64,000 nucleotides of DNA from Altererythrobacter sp. TH136 (GCF_007065885.1 NZ_CP041409.1:2155501-2219500); one strand, 5' to 3'. Positions 45,060-55,620 are shown, counted from the stretch's first letter. Numbers and translations are program-made. The notes: generated by a model not told the origin, from the sequence alone.

Positions 45060-46966
45060 TTGAGCGGCATCAACTGGTCGATGATATGCTGCGCGGCTGC
45101 TTCGGGCGTCATCTCGACCGTGTTGACCACGATGTCCGGTTGCTCGGGCGGTTCGTACGGACTGTCGATGCCGGTGAAGTTCTTGAGCTCGCCGCTGCGC
45201 GCCTTCTTGTAGAGACCCTTCACGTCGCGCGCCTCGGCAACCTCCAGCGGGGTGTCGACGAAGATCTCGATGAATTCGCCTTCGGGCAGCATCGCGCGGA
45301 CCATGTCGCGCTCGGCCCGGAAGGGGCTGATGAACGCGGTGAGGACGATCAGTCCCGCATCCGCCATCAACCGCGCCACCTCGCCGACCCGGCGGATGTT
45401 CTCGATCCGGTCGGCCTCGGTAAAGCCCAGGTCCTTGTTGAGCCCGTGGCGCACGTTGTCCCCGTCGAGCAGGAAGGTATGCCGGTTCATCACCGCGAGC
45501 CGCTTTTCCACCTCGTTGGCGATGGTCGACTTGCCCGAACCCGACAGGCCGGTGAACCACAGGACCTTGGGCGTCTGATTCTTGAGCGCCGCGTGGTGCT
45601 GCCGGCTGATGTCGGTCGGCTGCCAGTGGACGTTCTGGCTGCGGCGCAGGCTGAAGTGCAGCATCCCGGCCGCGACGGTGGCGTTGGTGATCTTGTCGAT
45701 CAGGATGAACCCGCCCAGCGTGCGGTTGTCGGCATAGGGTTCGAACACCACCGGCTTGTCGGTGGTCAGCTCGGCCACCCCGATCTGATTGAGTTCGAGC
45801 GTCTTGGCGGCGAGGTGTTCCAGGCTGTTGACGTCGATTTCGTACTTCGGCTCGGCGATGGTGGCCGACACCGTCTGGGTCGCGAGCTTCAGCCAGTAGG
45901 AACGGCCGGGCAGCATCGCGTCGTCGGCCATCCACACCACCGTGGCTTCGAACTGGTCAGCCACCTGCGGCGGGTTGTCCGCGACCGCGATCACGTCGCC
46001 GCGGCTGCAGTCGATCTCGTCGGCGAACGTCAGCGTGACCGACTGGCCGGCGACTGCCTGCGCCAGATCGCCATCCAGCGAAACGATGCGCGCGATGGTG
46101 GTCGTCTTGCCCGATGGCAGCACGCGCACCGCATCGCCCGGTCGCACGGTACCGGTCGCGATCAGGCCGGCAAAGCCACGGAAATCGAGGTTGGGGCGGT
46201 TGACCCACTGCACTGGCATCCGGAACGGCTTTCCGCTGTCTACGCCGCCCAAGACCTCGACGCTCTCAAGATGCGAGACGAGGCTTGGCCCATCGTACCA
46301 GGGCGTGTTGTCGCTAGGGGCTGCCGTGATGTTATCGCCCCGAAACCCGGAGATCGGGATCGCGGTGAACGCCTCGATGCCGATGCTGCTGGCGAACTCG
46401 CGGTATTCAGCCACGATCGCATCGAAGGTCGCCTGGTCGTAGTCGACGAGATCCATCTTGTTGACCGCCAGCACCACGTTGCGGATGCCGAGCAGGTGGA
46501 CAAGGTAGCTGTGCCGCCGCGTCTGGACGAGGACGCCCTTGCGCGCGTCGACCAGGATGACGGCCGGGTCCGCCGTGCTCGCCCCGGTGACCATGTTGCG
46601 AGTGTACTGTTCGTGCCCCGGGCAATCGGCGACGATGAACTTGCGCTTCTCGGTCGAGAAAAAGCGATAGGCGACGTCGATCGTGATGCCCTGTTCGCGC
46701 TCGGCGGCGAGACCGTCGACCAGCAGCGCGAAGTCGATCTCCTGCCCTTGCGTGCCGACCCGCTTGCTGTCGCTTTCCAGCGCCGCGAGCTGGTCTTCGA
46801 AGATCATCTTGCTGTCGTACAGCAGCCGCCCGATCAGGGTGGACTTGCCGTCGTCGACGCTGCCGCAGGTGATGAAGCGCAGCATCGTCTTGTGCTGGTG
46901 CTGCGCGAGGTACGCGTCGATGTCTTCGGCGATCAGCGCGTCGGTCTGGTAGATCGGCTCGCTCAT
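45056..46966 (-). CDS. cysNC: bifunctional sulfate adenylyltransferase subunit 1 / adenylylsulfate kinase
   Basis: The 636-aa product fuses CysN and CysC. The CysN part is a translation-factor-like GTPase: GSVDDGKST (35-43), [17 protein letters not shown] and NKMD. The APS kinase part starts near residue 465 with [20 protein letters not shown] and contains [18 protein letters not shown]. It makes APS with CysD and then phosphorylates it to PAPS. cysD lies 2 bp upstream; cysQ overlaps downstream. Confidence 0.97.
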   Translation of the reverse strand: MSEPIYQTDALIAEDIDAYLAQHQHKTMLRFITCGSVDDGKSTLIGRLLYDSKMIFEDQLAALESDSKRVGTQGQEIDFALLVDGLAAEREQGITIDVAYRFFSTEKRKFIVADCPGHEQYTRNMVTGASTADPAVILVDARKGVLVQTRRHSYLVHLLGIRNVVLAVNKMDLVDYDQATFDAIVAEYREFASSIGIEAFTAIPISGFRGDNITAAPSDNTPWYDGPSLVSHLESVEVLGGVDSGKPFRMPVQWVNRPNLDFRGFAGLIATGTVRPGDAVRVLPSGKTTTIARIVSLDGDLAQAVAGQSVTLTFADEIDCSRGDVIAVADNPPQVADQFEATVVWMADDAMLPGRSYWLKLATQTVSATIAEPKYEIDVNSLEHLAAKTLELNQIGVAELTTDKPVVFEPYADNRTLGGFILIDKITNATVAAGMLHFSLRRSQNVHWQPTDISRQHHAALKNQTPKVLWFTGLSGSGKSTIANEVEKRLAVMNRHTFLLDGDNVRHGLNKDLGFTEADRIENIRRVGEVARLMADAGLIVLTAFISPFRAERDMVRAMLPEGEFIEIFVDTPLEVAEARDVKGLYKKARSGELKNFTGIDSPYEPPEQPDIVVNTVEMTPEAAAQHIIDQLMPLK

Positions 46967-46968
46967 GG

Positions 46969-47874
46969 TCAGAAGTATCCCTGCTGCTTCTTGACTTCCA
47001 TGCCCGCGCCGCCGGCATCCTTGTCAATCGCGCGGCCCTGCCGTTCGGACGTAGTGGTGAGCAGCGTTTCCTGGATCACCTCGCTCAAGGTCGCCGCCTC
47101 GCTTTCGACCGCGCCGGTGAGCGGATAGCAGCCCAATGTGCGGAAGCGGACCGAGCGCATCACCGGCGTCTCACCGTCGCGCAAGGGGAAGCGGTCGTCG
47201 TCGACCATCAGCAACATGCCGTCGCGCTCCACCGTGGGGCGCGGCGCGGCGAGATACAGCGGCACGATCTCGATGCCTTCCAGCTGGATGTACTGCCAGA
47301 TGTCGAGCTCGGTCCAGTTGGAGATCGGGAACACGCGGATGCTCTCGCCCTTGTTCCGCCGCGCGTTGTAGAGGTTCCACAGCTCGGGCCGCTGGTTCTT
47401 GGGGTCCCAGCCGTGGCTGGCGGTGCGGAACGAGAACACGCGTTCCTTGGCGCGGCTTTTCTCCTCGTCGCGCCGCGCTCCGCCGAACGCCGCGTCGAAG
47501 CCATAATGGTCCAGCGCCTGCTTCAGGCCTTCGGTCTTCCACATGTCGGTGTGCAGGGGGCCGTGATCGAACGGGTTGATGCCGCGCTCGCGCGCCTCGG
47601 GGTTCTGCCACACCAGCAGTTCCATACCCGAATCCCGCGCCATGCGGTCGCGCAGGGCGTACATGTCCCTGAATTTCCAGGTGGTATCGACGTGAAGCAG
47701 CGGGAACGGCGGCGGCGCAGGGTAGAACGCCTTGCGCGCCAGGTGCAGCATCACGGCACTGTCCTTGCCCACCGAATACATCATCACCGGGCGCTCGGCC
47801 TCGGCCACGACCTCCCGCATGATATGGATTGCCTCCGCCTCGAGGCGCTGCAGGTGAGTGAGGGATACGGTCAT
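46969..47874 (-). CDS. cysD: sulfate adenylyltransferase subunit 2
   Basis: The 301-aa product begins [20 protein letters not shown] and has the PP-loop ATPase motif [38 protein letters not shown] and EVKKQQGYF at the C-terminus. It forms ATP sulfurylase with CysN. ATG 47874 is chosen; the extra upstream frame is not conserved. It heads the cysD-cysNC-cysQ operon. Confidence 0.97.
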   Translation of the reverse strand: MTVSLTHLQRLEAEAIHIMREVVAEAERPVMMYSVGKDSAVMLHLARKAFYPAPPPFPLLHVDTTWKFRDMYALRDRMARDSGMELLVWQNPEARERGINPFDHGPLHTDMWKTEGLKQALDHYGFDAAFGGARRDEEKSRAKERVFSFRTASHGWDPKNQRPELWNLYNARRNKGESIRVFPISNWTELDIWQYIQLEGIEIVPLYLAAPRPTVERDGMLLMVDDDRFPLRDGETPVMRSVRFRTLGCYPLTGAVESEAATLSEVIQETLLTTTSERQGRAIDKDAGGAGMEVKKQQGYF

Positions 47875-48044
47875 GGCGCTCCACTTGGGGAGGGCGGGGC
47901 AACGGGCAAGACAACAATGATAACGGGGGTGAAAGCTGGGTTGGGGTCCGCGCCCGCGCCGTTGTCGGCCGATGGCGAACAAATCATCCGCGCCGCGCTG
48001 CGCAGGGGTGTCGCGCGGGCGCATGTGCGCCTATGTAAGGCCCC

Positions 48045-49817
48045 ATGCCCTTTCCCCAACTTCCGTCGGCACTTGCCGAAGCCCTGGTCGCGCGCGGCTA
48101 TGCCGAACCCACCGCCGTGCAAGCTGCCGTCCTGGAACCGCAAGCCGAAGGCCGCGATCTGGTGGTCTCCGCGCAGACCGGTTCGGGCAAGACCGTCGCT
48201 TTCGGGCTGGCGCTGGCGGGTGAACTGCTGGAGCCGGATGGGGCGGCGCGGATGTCCGACCAGCCGCTCGCGCTGGTGATCGCTCCGACGCGCGAACTGG
48301 CGCTCCAGGTCGGGCGCGAACTGGTCTGGCTCTACGGCAAGTCCGGGGTGCGGATCGCCGCCTGCGTCGGCGGGATGGACCCGTCCAAGGAACGCCGGGC
48401 GCTGCGCGATGGACCCCAGATCGTGGTCGGCACGCCGGGCCGCCTGCGCGATCACCTGGAACGCGGGGCGCTCAACCTCGGCGCGCTCAAGGCCGTGGTG
48501 CTCGACGAAGCGGACGAGATGCTCGACATGGGCTTTCGCGAGGACCTGGAAGAAATCCTCGATGCCGCGCCGGAACAGCGGCGGACGCTGCTGTTCTCCG
48601 CCACCATGCCGACCCCGATCGTCAAGCTGGCGCAGCGGTACCAGAGCGACGCGTTGCGCATCTCGACCGTCGGTGACGATCGCGGCCATGGCGACATCAC
48701 CTATCAGGCGGTCACCGTCAGCCCGGCAGAGATCGAACACGCGGTGGTCAACCTGCTGCGTTTCCATGAGGCGGAGACGGCGATGCTGTTCTGCGCCACG
48801 CGCGAAAACGTGCGCCACCTGCACGCGACCCTGCAGGAGCGCGGTTTCGCGGTCGTCGCGCTGTCGGGCGAACATTCGCAGAGCGAGCGAAACCACGCGC
48901 TTCAGGCGCTGCGCGACCGCCGCGCCCGGGTCTGCGTCGCCACCGACGTCGCCGCGCGCGGGATCGACCTGCCGACGCTGAGCCTGGTCGTCCATGTCGA
49001 GGTGCCGCGCGATGCGGAAACCCTGCAGCACCGGTCGGGCCGCACGGGCCGCGCGGGCAAGAAGGGCACCGCGGTCATCATCGTGCCGTACCCCCGCCGC
49101 CGGCGCGTCGAATCGATGTTGCGCGGGGCCAAGATCCAGGCCGACTGGATCAGCGCGCCGAGCGCGGAAGCCATCCGCCAGAACGATCGCGAACGCCTGC
49201 TGACCGCGCTGCTGGAGCCGGTCCAGGTCGACGAGGAGGACCGCGAGCTCGCGGCGCGCCTGCTGGCCGAGCGCAGCCCGGAAGAGATCGCCGCCGCGCT
49301 CGTCCGCGCCCATCGCGCCGCGATGCCGCAGCCCGAGGAACTGGCGGAAAACACCCCCGAAGGCCGCGAAGCGGACCGGCAGCAGCGCCACCGCGAAGGG
49401 TTCGAGGACACCATCTGGTTCCGGATGAACATCGGCCGCCGTCAGAACGCCGATCCGCGCTGGATCCTGCCGCTGCTGTGCCGCCGCGGCCACATCACCC
49501 GCAACGAGATCGGCGCCATCCGCATCGGGGCGAACATCACGCACTTCCAGATCCCGCGTGCGATTGCCGGCAAGTTCGCCGCCGCGGTGGCGCGCACCGC
49601 CAATCCCGATGACGACGGCGAGGTCATGATCGAGCCATCGCCCGACACCCCGCGGGAGGCGGCACATCAGCAGCGCCAGCCGGGACCACGCGGCGCGGGG
49701 CGCGGTCCCGCGCCGCGAGGGGGAAATTACGCCCCGCGAGGAGACAAGCCTGCCCCGCGGGGGGACAAGAAGCCCTGGTCGAAGAAGCCGCACAAGACCG
49801 GCAAGCCAAAACCGTAA
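48045..49817 (+). CDS. DEAD-box RNA helicase with DbpA-type RNA-binding domain
   Basis: The 590-aa product has all DEAD-box motifs: AQTGSGKT, PTRELALQVGRE, GTPGRLRDH, VLDEADEMLDMGF, SAT, and HRSGRTGRAGKKG. A DbpA/CsdA C-terminal RRM-like domain (about 450-530, IWFRMNIGRRQNADPRWILP) binds structured RNA, then a Gly/Pro/Arg/Lys-rich tail with repeated APRG units. It likely acts in ribosome assembly or RNA decay, in the DeaD/CsdA group. It is divergent from cysD. Confidence 0.92.
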   Translation: MPFPQLPSALAEALVARGYAEPTAVQAAVLEPQAEGRDLVVSAQTGSGKTVAFGLALAGELLEPDGAARMSDQPLALVIAPTRELALQVGRELVWLYGKSGVRIAACVGGMDPSKERRALRDGPQIVVGTPGRLRDHLERGALNLGALKAVVLDEADEMLDMGFREDLEEILDAAPEQRRTLLFSATMPTPIVKLAQRYQSDALRISTVGDDRGHGDITYQAVTVSPAEIEHAVVNLLRFHEAETAMLFCATRENVRHLHATLQERGFAVVALSGEHSQSERNHALQALRDRRARVCVATDVAARGIDLPTLSLVVHVEVPRDAETLQHRSGRTGRAGKKGTAVIIVPYPRRRRVESMLRGAKIQADWISAPSAEAIRQNDRERLLTALLEPVQVDEEDRELAARLLAERSPEEIAAALVRAHRAAMPQPEELAENTPEGREADRQQRHREGFEDTIWFRMNIGRRQNADPRWILPLLCRRGHITRNEIGAIRIGANITHFQIPRAIAGKFAAAVARTANPDDDGEVMIEPSPDTPREAAHQQRQPGPRGAGRGPAPRGGNYAPRGDKPAPRGDKKPWSKKPHKTGKPKP

Positions 49818-49818
49818 C

Positions 49819-49842
49819 CGCGCGTCTGCGCGAAGCTTTTTG
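49819..49842 (+). terminator. possible weak terminator after the helicase gene
   Basis: CGCGC (49819-49823) can pair with GCGCG (49828-49832), followed by AAGCTTTTTG. The stem is only five base pairs, so efficiency is doubtful. Confidence 0.3.
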
Positions 49843-49918
49843 CGTTTCGCGTTCAAACTGGTAGCTCGGCGCACACGCATGTGCGGGCACCCGTAACCGG
49901 CGGAGGAGTCGCGAACCC

Positions 49919-51481
49919 TTGACCACCGCCGCCAGCTCCGGCGCAAACGCAGTTCCGGCGGTGGACGCGGCCGACCAGCCGCGCCTCCATGCCGGCAACC
50001 AGCCACTGCTGCTGGTGGGGATCATGGCGGCCTCGCTGCTGCAGATCCTCGACACCACGATCGCCAACGTCGCCATCCCCCACATGCAAAGCAGCCTGGG
50101 CGCGACGGCCGACACGGTCACATGGGTGCTGACGAGCTATATCATCGCCAGCGCGGTGGCGATGCCGATCACCGGCTGGCTGGCGGACAAGATCGGCGGC
50201 CGCCGCCTGTTCATCTTCTCGGTGGTCGGCTTCATCGTCGCGTCCATGCTGTGCGGCATGGCGCAGAGCCTGGAGGAAATGGTCCTGTTCCGGGCCCTGC
50301 AGGGGGTGTGCGGCGCGTTCATCCCGCCGCTCAGCCAAAGCTTCATGCTCGATACCGCGCGTCCCAGCCGGCATCCGCAGGTGATGGCGATCTGGGGCAT
50401 GGGGATCATGATCGGTCCGATCCTGGGTCCCATCCTGGGCGGCTGGCTGACGGAAAGCGCCAGCTGGCGGTGGGTGTTCTATGTCAATCTGCCGTTCGGC
50501 ATCCTGGCGCTCGCGATCCTGCTCGCCGAACTGCCGCACCGCGAAGGTTCAGCGCGACGGTTTGACCTGTTCGGTTTTGCCATGCTCGGCCTGGCGCTGG
50601 CATCGCTGCAGTTGCTGCTGGACCGGGGCAACCAGCTCGACTGGTTCGATGCGGGCGAAATCTGGCTCTATGCCGGACTGGCGCTCAGCGGGGCGTGGCT
50701 GGTCGTGATCCACCTCGCGACCGCGCGGCAGCCGCTGTTCGACCGGGCGCTGTTCGCTGACCGGAACTTCATCCTCGCGCTCAGTTTCATGATCGCGATC
50801 GGCGTCGTGCTGTTCGCCAACATGGCGCTGATGCCGCCGATGCTGCAGCACCTGTTCGGTTACAGCGTGATCGACACCGGGCTGGTGTTGATGCCGCGCG
50901 GGATCGGCGTGCTGATCTCGATGCAGCTGGCCGGGATGTTGATCCGGCGCGGAGCCGACGCGCGCTTCGTGGTCGCGGCGGGGTTCCTGATCGTATCCTT
51001 TTCCCAGTGGCAGATGGCCCACTGGTCACTGGCGACCGACGTCCGGCACTTCGTCACTTCGGGGCTGATCCAGGGTCTGGGGATGGGACTGGTGTTCATC
51101 CCGCTCAACATCATCGCCTTCGCGACTTTGCCGGGCAGGCTGCGGACTGACGGGTCGAGCCTGCTCAACCTCGCGCGCTCGGTCGGCGCGTCGGTCGGCA
51201 TCTCGGTGACGACGATCCTGCTGGCGGCCAACATCCAGCGCGGGCACGAGGAAATCGGCAGCCACGTCACCAGCGCCAGCCTCGCGGCGATGGACCTGGC
51301 GACCCTCGACCGCTTCCAGGGCGGCGCGGACGGGATCATGCGGATGCTCGACAACGAGGTGAACCGCCAGGCCGCGATGGTCGCCTATATCGACGATTTC
51401 TACCTGATGACCTGGCTCGCGCTCGCGGCGGTTCCGCTGGCCTTCGTCATGCGCCGCTCACGCCCCGCCGCCGCTCACTGA
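49919..51481 (+). CDS. DHA2-family (EmrB/QacA) MFS drug efflux pump
   Basis: The 520-aa product has 14 predicted TM helices. DTTIANVAIPHMQSSLG in helix 1 and GWLADKIGGRRLF after helix 2 are DHA2 hallmarks, and ILGPILGGWLTESASWRWVF is motif C of proton antiporters. It exports toxic compounds. It starts on TTG 49919 with GGAGGAG upstream. An EmrA-type membrane fusion partner is not next to it. Confidence 0.92.
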   Translation: MTTAASSGANAVPAVDAADQPRLHAGNQPLLLVGIMAASLLQILDTTIANVAIPHMQSSLGATADTVTWVLTSYIIASAVAMPITGWLADKIGGRRLFIFSVVGFIVASMLCGMAQSLEEMVLFRALQGVCGAFIPPLSQSFMLDTARPSRHPQVMAIWGMGIMIGPILGPILGGWLTESASWRWVFYVNLPFGILALAILLAELPHREGSARRFDLFGFAMLGLALASLQLLLDRGNQLDWFDAGEIWLYAGLALSGAWLVVIHLATARQPLFDRALFADRNFILALSFMIAIGVVLFANMALMPPMLQHLFGYSVIDTGLVLMPRGIGVLISMQLAGMLIRRGADARFVVAAGFLIVSFSQWQMAHWSLATDVRHFVTSGLIQGLGMGLVFIPLNIIAFATLPGRLRTDGSSLLNLARSVGASVGISVTTILLAANIQRGHEEIGSHVTSASLAAMDLATLDRFQGGADGIMRMLDNEVNRQAAMVAYIDDFYLMTWLALAAVPLAFVMRRSRPAAAH

Positions 51482-51520
51482 CCAAGACCCGGCAAGCCCG
51501 GCTTTAGCGACACGCCGAGG

Positions 51521-52726
51521 CTAATCAGGCCGCCCGATCTGGTTGAACGGCACGTCCTTGTCGACCCGGATGTCTCCCGGCAGCCCGAGCACGCGCTCGG
51601 CGATGATGTTCTTCAGGATCTCGTCGGTGCCGCCCGCGATGCGCAGGCCCGCCGCCCCGAAATAGCTGCCCTGGAACCGCGTCAATTCCGCCACGTCATC
51701 CCCGCCGCTGACGATGCCGGCGCTTTCGGCCAGGTCCATCGCGAAGCGGCCCATCTCCTGCATCGTCTGCGCCACCACGACCTTGGAAATCGAACTCTCC
51801 GGTCCCGGCGTGCGGCTGCTGGACAGCGCGCTCAGCGTGCGCATGCGCGTAAGCGCGATGCCCTGGTCAGCGATGTAGGCGCGCGCGATCCGTTCGCGGA
51901 CGTGGCGCTGCTCGAGCGCGCTGCCCTCTCCCATGTCGATCGCCTTTGCCAGCGCGATCATCTCCTGCACCCCTGGCGCGCTGGAGGGCTTGCCGCCGAC
52001 CGCCAGGCGCTCGTGCATCAATGTTGTCAGGCTGACCTTCCAGCCTTCGCCCACTTCGCCCAGCCGGTGGCTGTCGGGGATGCGCACGTCGGTGAAGAAC
52101 ACCTCGTTGAAGTCGCTCGACCCGCTCATCTGCTTGATCGGCCGGACCTCGACCCCGGGATCCTTCAGGTCGACGATGAACATCGTCAGCCCCTTGTGCT
52201 TGGGCACGGTGGGGTCGGTGCGGGTGATGATGATGCCGAAGTCGGACAGATGCGCGTTCGAGGTCCACACCTTCTGCCCGTTGATGACCCAGCCATCCCC
52301 GTCACGCTCGGCGCGGGTGCGGATTGCGGCGAGGTCGCTGCCGGCGGACGGTTCCGAGAACAACTGGCACCACACCTCCTCGCCGCGCATCGCCACGGGG
52401 ACGTAGCGTTCGACGATCGCGGGGCTCAGCGCGTGGCTGAATACCGTCGGGATGCACATGCCAAGGCCGATGGCGTATAGCCCGGTCGGCGCGTCGTGCT
52501 TCGCCTCTTCCTGGTTGAAGATGATCTGCTCCATCGCCGGGCGCGCCTGTCCGCCGACCGCCGTGGGCCAGGTGATGCCGACATAGCCTGCATCATACTT
52601 GCGCTTCTGCCAGGCTTTCGCGGCGGCGACGCTCCACGGCTGGCCCAGCGCGTCGGAGTTGGCGGACAGCCACGCGCGCACTTTCGCCCGATAGGCGGCT
52701 TCTTCGGGGGTATCCTTGAAGTCCAT
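51521..52726 (-). CDS. acyl-CoA dehydrogenase
   Basis: The 401-aa flavoprotein has the family blocks: CQLFSEPSAGSDLAAIRTRA, NGQKVWTSNAHLSDFGIIIT, and a C-terminal QGSYFGAAGLRIAGGTDEIL. No clear catalytic Glu near residue 367 can be assigned by eye. Such enzymes in pairs form alpha2beta2 dehydrogenases for steroid or terpenoid side-chain CoA esters. It lies 10 bp downstream of a second dehydrogenase gene, suggesting a heteromer. Confidence 0.93.
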   Translation of the reverse strand: MDFKDTPEEAAYRAKVRAWLSANSDALGQPWSVAAAKAWQKRKYDAGYVGITWPTAVGGQARPAMEQIIFNQEEAKHDAPTGLYAIGLGMCIPTVFSHALSPAIVERYVPVAMRGEEVWCQLFSEPSAGSDLAAIRTRAERDGDGWVINGQKVWTSNAHLSDFGIIITRTDPTVPKHKGLTMFIVDLKDPGVEVRPIKQMSGSSDFNEVFFTDVRIPDSHRLGEVGEGWKVSLTTLMHERLAVGGKPSSAPGVQEMIALAKAIDMGEGSALEQRHVRERIARAYIADQGIALTRMRTLSALSSSRTPGPESSISKVVVAQTMQEMGRFAMDLAESAGIVSGGDDVAELTRFQGSYFGAAGLRIAGGTDEILKNIIAERVLGLPGDIRVDKDVPFNQIGRPD

Positions 52727-52736
52727 CTTGCCCTCC

Positions 52737-53834
52737 CTAGGCCGCGATCATCGTGTTGCGCTGTTCCAGGCTGCGCACCAGCGCGTCCTCCCAGTGCGCC
52801 TTGCTGCCCAGCATGCCCGAAAGCAGCCGCGCGCGGCGGTAGTGGAACTGGCAATCGCTTTCCCATGTGTAACCGATGCCGCCGTGCAGCTGCACGTTCT
52901 CTTCAGCAGCGAAGCCGTATGCGTCCAGCGCCGCCACCCGCGCTGCGGCGGCGGCCTGGGGCAATTCGGGCGCGCCGGTCGAAAGCGCCCAGGCGCCGTA
53001 ATAAGCGTGACTGCGGGCAAGCTGGTTCTTGATGTACATGTCCGCCAGCCGGTGCTTTACCGCCTGATAGCCGGCGATCGGACGGCCGAACGCCATGCGT
53101 TCGCGCGCATAGCCGATCGCCATTTCCATTGCCGCCTCTGCGCCGCCAAGTCCTTCGAAAGCGAGCAGCACGGCTGCCGATTGCAGGAACTTCTCCAGCC
53201 CCTCGCGGCTGCCTTGAAGGGGCTCGGCCGGAGTATTGTCGAGCGTCACGGTCGCCGACCTGCGCACGAGGTCGACGGTTTCGAGCGGCTCGACCACAAG
53301 CCCGGACGCGCCGCGCTCGACCAGATGCAAGCCATCCTGCGCGGCCACGATCAGGAAGTCGGCCAGCATCGCATCGGGGACGGGCCGCTTGACCCCGGAC
53401 AAGGTATTGTCCCGGACCGTGATCCGCGATTGCGCTCCTGCCGGAAGCACTCCCTCGGCCAGCGCGACCGCGCCGGTTGCGGAACCGTCACCGAGCCGGG
53501 GCAGCCAGATCGCCTGCTGCGCCGGCGTGCCGCACGTCAGCAAAGCCTCGGTTGCGAGCAGAACCGACGATGTGAACGGCACCGGAGCAAGCGCGCGCCC
53601 GACCTCCTCAGCGAGGACGCACAGTTCGAGCACCGACAGGCCCAGCCCGCCATGCGTTTCGGGAATGCGCAAGCCGGTCCAGCCAAGATCGGTGATCTTG
53701 CGCCATAGCTCCCGATCGATGCCGCCCTCGCTATTCATTACGGCACGCGCCTGGGCGGGGGCCGATTGCGCCGCGAGAAACTTGCGCGCCTCGCGGCGAA
53801 GCGCTTCGGCATCTTCGGAAAACTGGAAGTTCAT
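52737..53834 (-). CDS. acyl-CoA dehydrogenase, diverged partner subunit
   Basis: The 365-aa product starts MNFQFSEDAEALRREARKFL and keeps the acyl-CoA dehydrogenase fold: IPETHGGLGLSVLELCVLAE, ERMAFGRPIAGYQAVKHRLA, and VQLHGGIGYTWESDCQFHYR. The middle domain is shortened relative to its neighbour. It is the first gene of the pair, and a heterotetramer with the next product is likely from known FadE-type pairs. Confidence 0.92.
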   Translation of the reverse strand: MNFQFSEDAEALRREARKFLAAQSAPAQARAVMNSEGGIDRELWRKITDLGWTGLRIPETHGGLGLSVLELCVLAEEVGRALAPVPFTSSVLLATEALLTCGTPAQQAIWLPRLGDGSATGAVALAEGVLPAGAQSRITVRDNTLSGVKRPVPDAMLADFLIVAAQDGLHLVERGASGLVVEPLETVDLVRRSATVTLDNTPAEPLQGSREGLEKFLQSAAVLLAFEGLGGAEAAMEMAIGYARERMAFGRPIAGYQAVKHRLADMYIKNQLARSHAYYGAWALSTGAPELPQAAAAARVAALDAYGFAAEENVQLHGGIGYTWESDCQFHYRRARLLSGMLGSKAHWEDALVRSLEQRNTMIAA

Positions 53835-54245
53835 GCTCTTCTCCCGACCCGCTCGCGCGGCCTCGTGCGCAGCACAAGTTCGCCATTCTACCGGGCGCGT
53901 CAATCTTTCAGTCGCCGGGATCGCGGTTCGCGATCTGGCGCCGCGGGATTGCCAGCACCGGAAGGACCGGAGCACCCACTACCGGGCCCACCGCGCACGG
54001 CGACCGAGCGCCGCATGTTATGGCGGGGTCAATTTGGATTGAAGGTCGAGGTGGCGGAGACGGAGTCCGCCAGAATTAACCTCCAGCGGCTTCTCACGAT
54101 CCGTGGCGGACGCTGCAAGCGGCTGATCTTGCAGGAATACATCAGAGGACATGTTCGTCCTAGACCGTTGCGGTTCGCCCAAAGGCATGTTGTAAGTGGG
54201 CACGAAAGTGGGCACAACAGTCACTTGATCCTCATGGAGATCGTA
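53835..54245. other. junction region between core chromosome and island 2
   Basis: No gene is credible in these 411 bases. The left part should hold the promoter for the dehydrogenase pair. A tRNA-3'-end-like segment lies at 54052-54068 on the minus strand. AAGTGGGCAC occurs twice, at 54194-54203 and 54206-54215, a 12-bp period that may bind the integrase. Low-GC, island-type sequence begins about here. Confidence 0.45.
54052..54068 (-). other. putative attachment site of island 2 (tRNA 3'-end-like)
   Basis: The minus strand reads GGACTCCGTCTCCGCCA. CGTCTCC-G-CCA is what the acceptor 3' strand, discriminator and CCA of a serine-type tRNA look like, and the preceding bases could be part of a T-arm. 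No tRNA body is attached. It lies 180 bp before an integrase gene and next to core genes, as expected of the distal fragment at an integration site. Confidence 0.4.
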
Positions 54246-55490
54246 GTGGCCCGAGCTCTTAACCGGCTGACGGTTCGCCAGGTTGCAGCGCTAAAGGAAA
54301 CCGGTCGCCACGCTGACGGAGGCGGGCTGTACCTTCGGATCACCCCCGCCGGTGGTCGGTCCTGGGTTTTCATGACAGCAACCGGCGGGAAGCGGGCTGA
54401 AATCGGCTTAGGGGCCGAAGCATCCGTCTCCCTGGCAACCGCTCGGAGGATCGCGTCAGAAATGCGCGAAGAGGTAGCTATTGGGAGAGACCCGCGCCTT
54501 GTCATCGCCGTGGAAGAGTCCGCCCCTACGGCTGAGCTGCTGACCTTCGGCGCGTTCGCGGAAAGCTACATCGCGTCCGTGGAGGCTGGTTGGAAAAACC
54601 CGGTCCATCGGCAGCAATGGCGAAGCAGCCTGCGCGATCACGCCGCTAGCCTTAGCGCCAAGCCAATCCGGGACATTGGGACCGACGATGTCTTAGCCGC
54701 GTTGCAGCCAATCTGGATGTCCAAGCAGGAGACCGCTAGCCGTGTCCGCGGGCGAATTGAAAAGATCCTTGCTGCCGCCAAAGCTCGGGGCTTGCGGCCA
54801 GTTGATGCTGCGAACCCGGCCCAATGGCGGGGCCATCTCGATGTGCTCCTGCCTAGGCAGGGCAAGCTAACGAGAGGCCACCACAGCGCGCTTCCCTGGC
54901 GCGAAGCTCCGGGGTTCATGGTCGAGCTTCGTAAGCGAGAAGCGCCGGTGGCGCGCGCGCTTGAGTTCACAATCCTGACCGCAGCTCGATCCGGAGAAAC
55001 GCTCGGGGCCACGTGGGATGAGGTCGATCTCGACAACGAGCTATGGGTGGTGCCCGCTACGCGCATGAAGGCGGGCGTGGAACACGTCGTTCCGCTATCA
55101 GGTCGCGCGATCGAACTACTTGAGCCACTCCGGCCTGATCGGCCAGCACCCGATACTAAGGTCTTTCACGTCCGCGGGGTGGCTCGCTCAAACATGGCGA
55201 TGGCAATGCTCCTTCGGCGTATGGGCCGCAGTGACATCACGGCTCATGGTTTTCGATCAACGTTCCGGGATTGGGCGGGAGATGCGACTGACTTCCCGCG
55301 TGAACTAATTGAGCAGGCACTCGCACACGCCATCGGGGACAAGTCTGAGCGGGCCTACCGCAGGGGAACGGCGATCGAACGCCGTCGGGGCCTGATGGAG
55401 CGCTGGGCCCGCTATCTCGGCAACATAGATGAGCACCCGCAGGACGGGTCGTCGCTACAGGTAGAACCGCGCAGCGCTACGACGGGATAG
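54246..55490 (+). CDS. P4-type tyrosine integrase of island 2
   Basis: GTG 54246, with GGAGA six bases upstream, gives MARALNRLTVRQVAALKETG and 414 aa; ATG 54234 would add four residues. The N-terminal DUF4102-type arm-binding domain has HADGGGLYLRITPAGGRSWV. The catalytic domain shows Arg in LTAARSGETLGATW, H-x-x-R in HGFRSTFRDW, LAHAIGD and the tyrosine in ERAYRRG. P4-type integrases insert islands at tRNA 3' ends. Confidence 0.93.
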   Translation: MARALNRLTVRQVAALKETGRHADGGGLYLRITPAGGRSWVFMTATGGKRAEIGLGAEASVSLATARRIASEMREEVAIGRDPRLVIAVEESAPTAELLTFGAFAESYIASVEAGWKNPVHRQQWRSSLRDHAASLSAKPIRDIGTDDVLAALQPIWMSKQETASRVRGRIEKILAAAKARGLRPVDAANPAQWRGHLDVLLPRQGKLTRGHHSALPWREAPGFMVELRKREAPVARALEFTILTAARSGETLGATWDEVDLDNELWVVPATRMKAGVEHVVPLSGRAIELLEPLRPDRPAPDTKVFHVRGVARSNMAMAMLLRRMGRSDITAHGFRSTFRDWAGDATDFPRELIEQALAHAIGDKSERAYRRGTAIERRRGLMERWARYLGNIDEHPQDGSSLQVEPRSATTG

Positions 55491-55620
55491 GCTAGGGGCC
55501 CACGTTGTAATCACCAGATGATGGATGAGCCATGAAGTCGATCTTGCTCAAGGCTGACGATCGACCTGAATGACTTAGAGCTTCGTCCCGGCGATGTTTG
55601 AGCGGCAAGGGGGAGTATGG

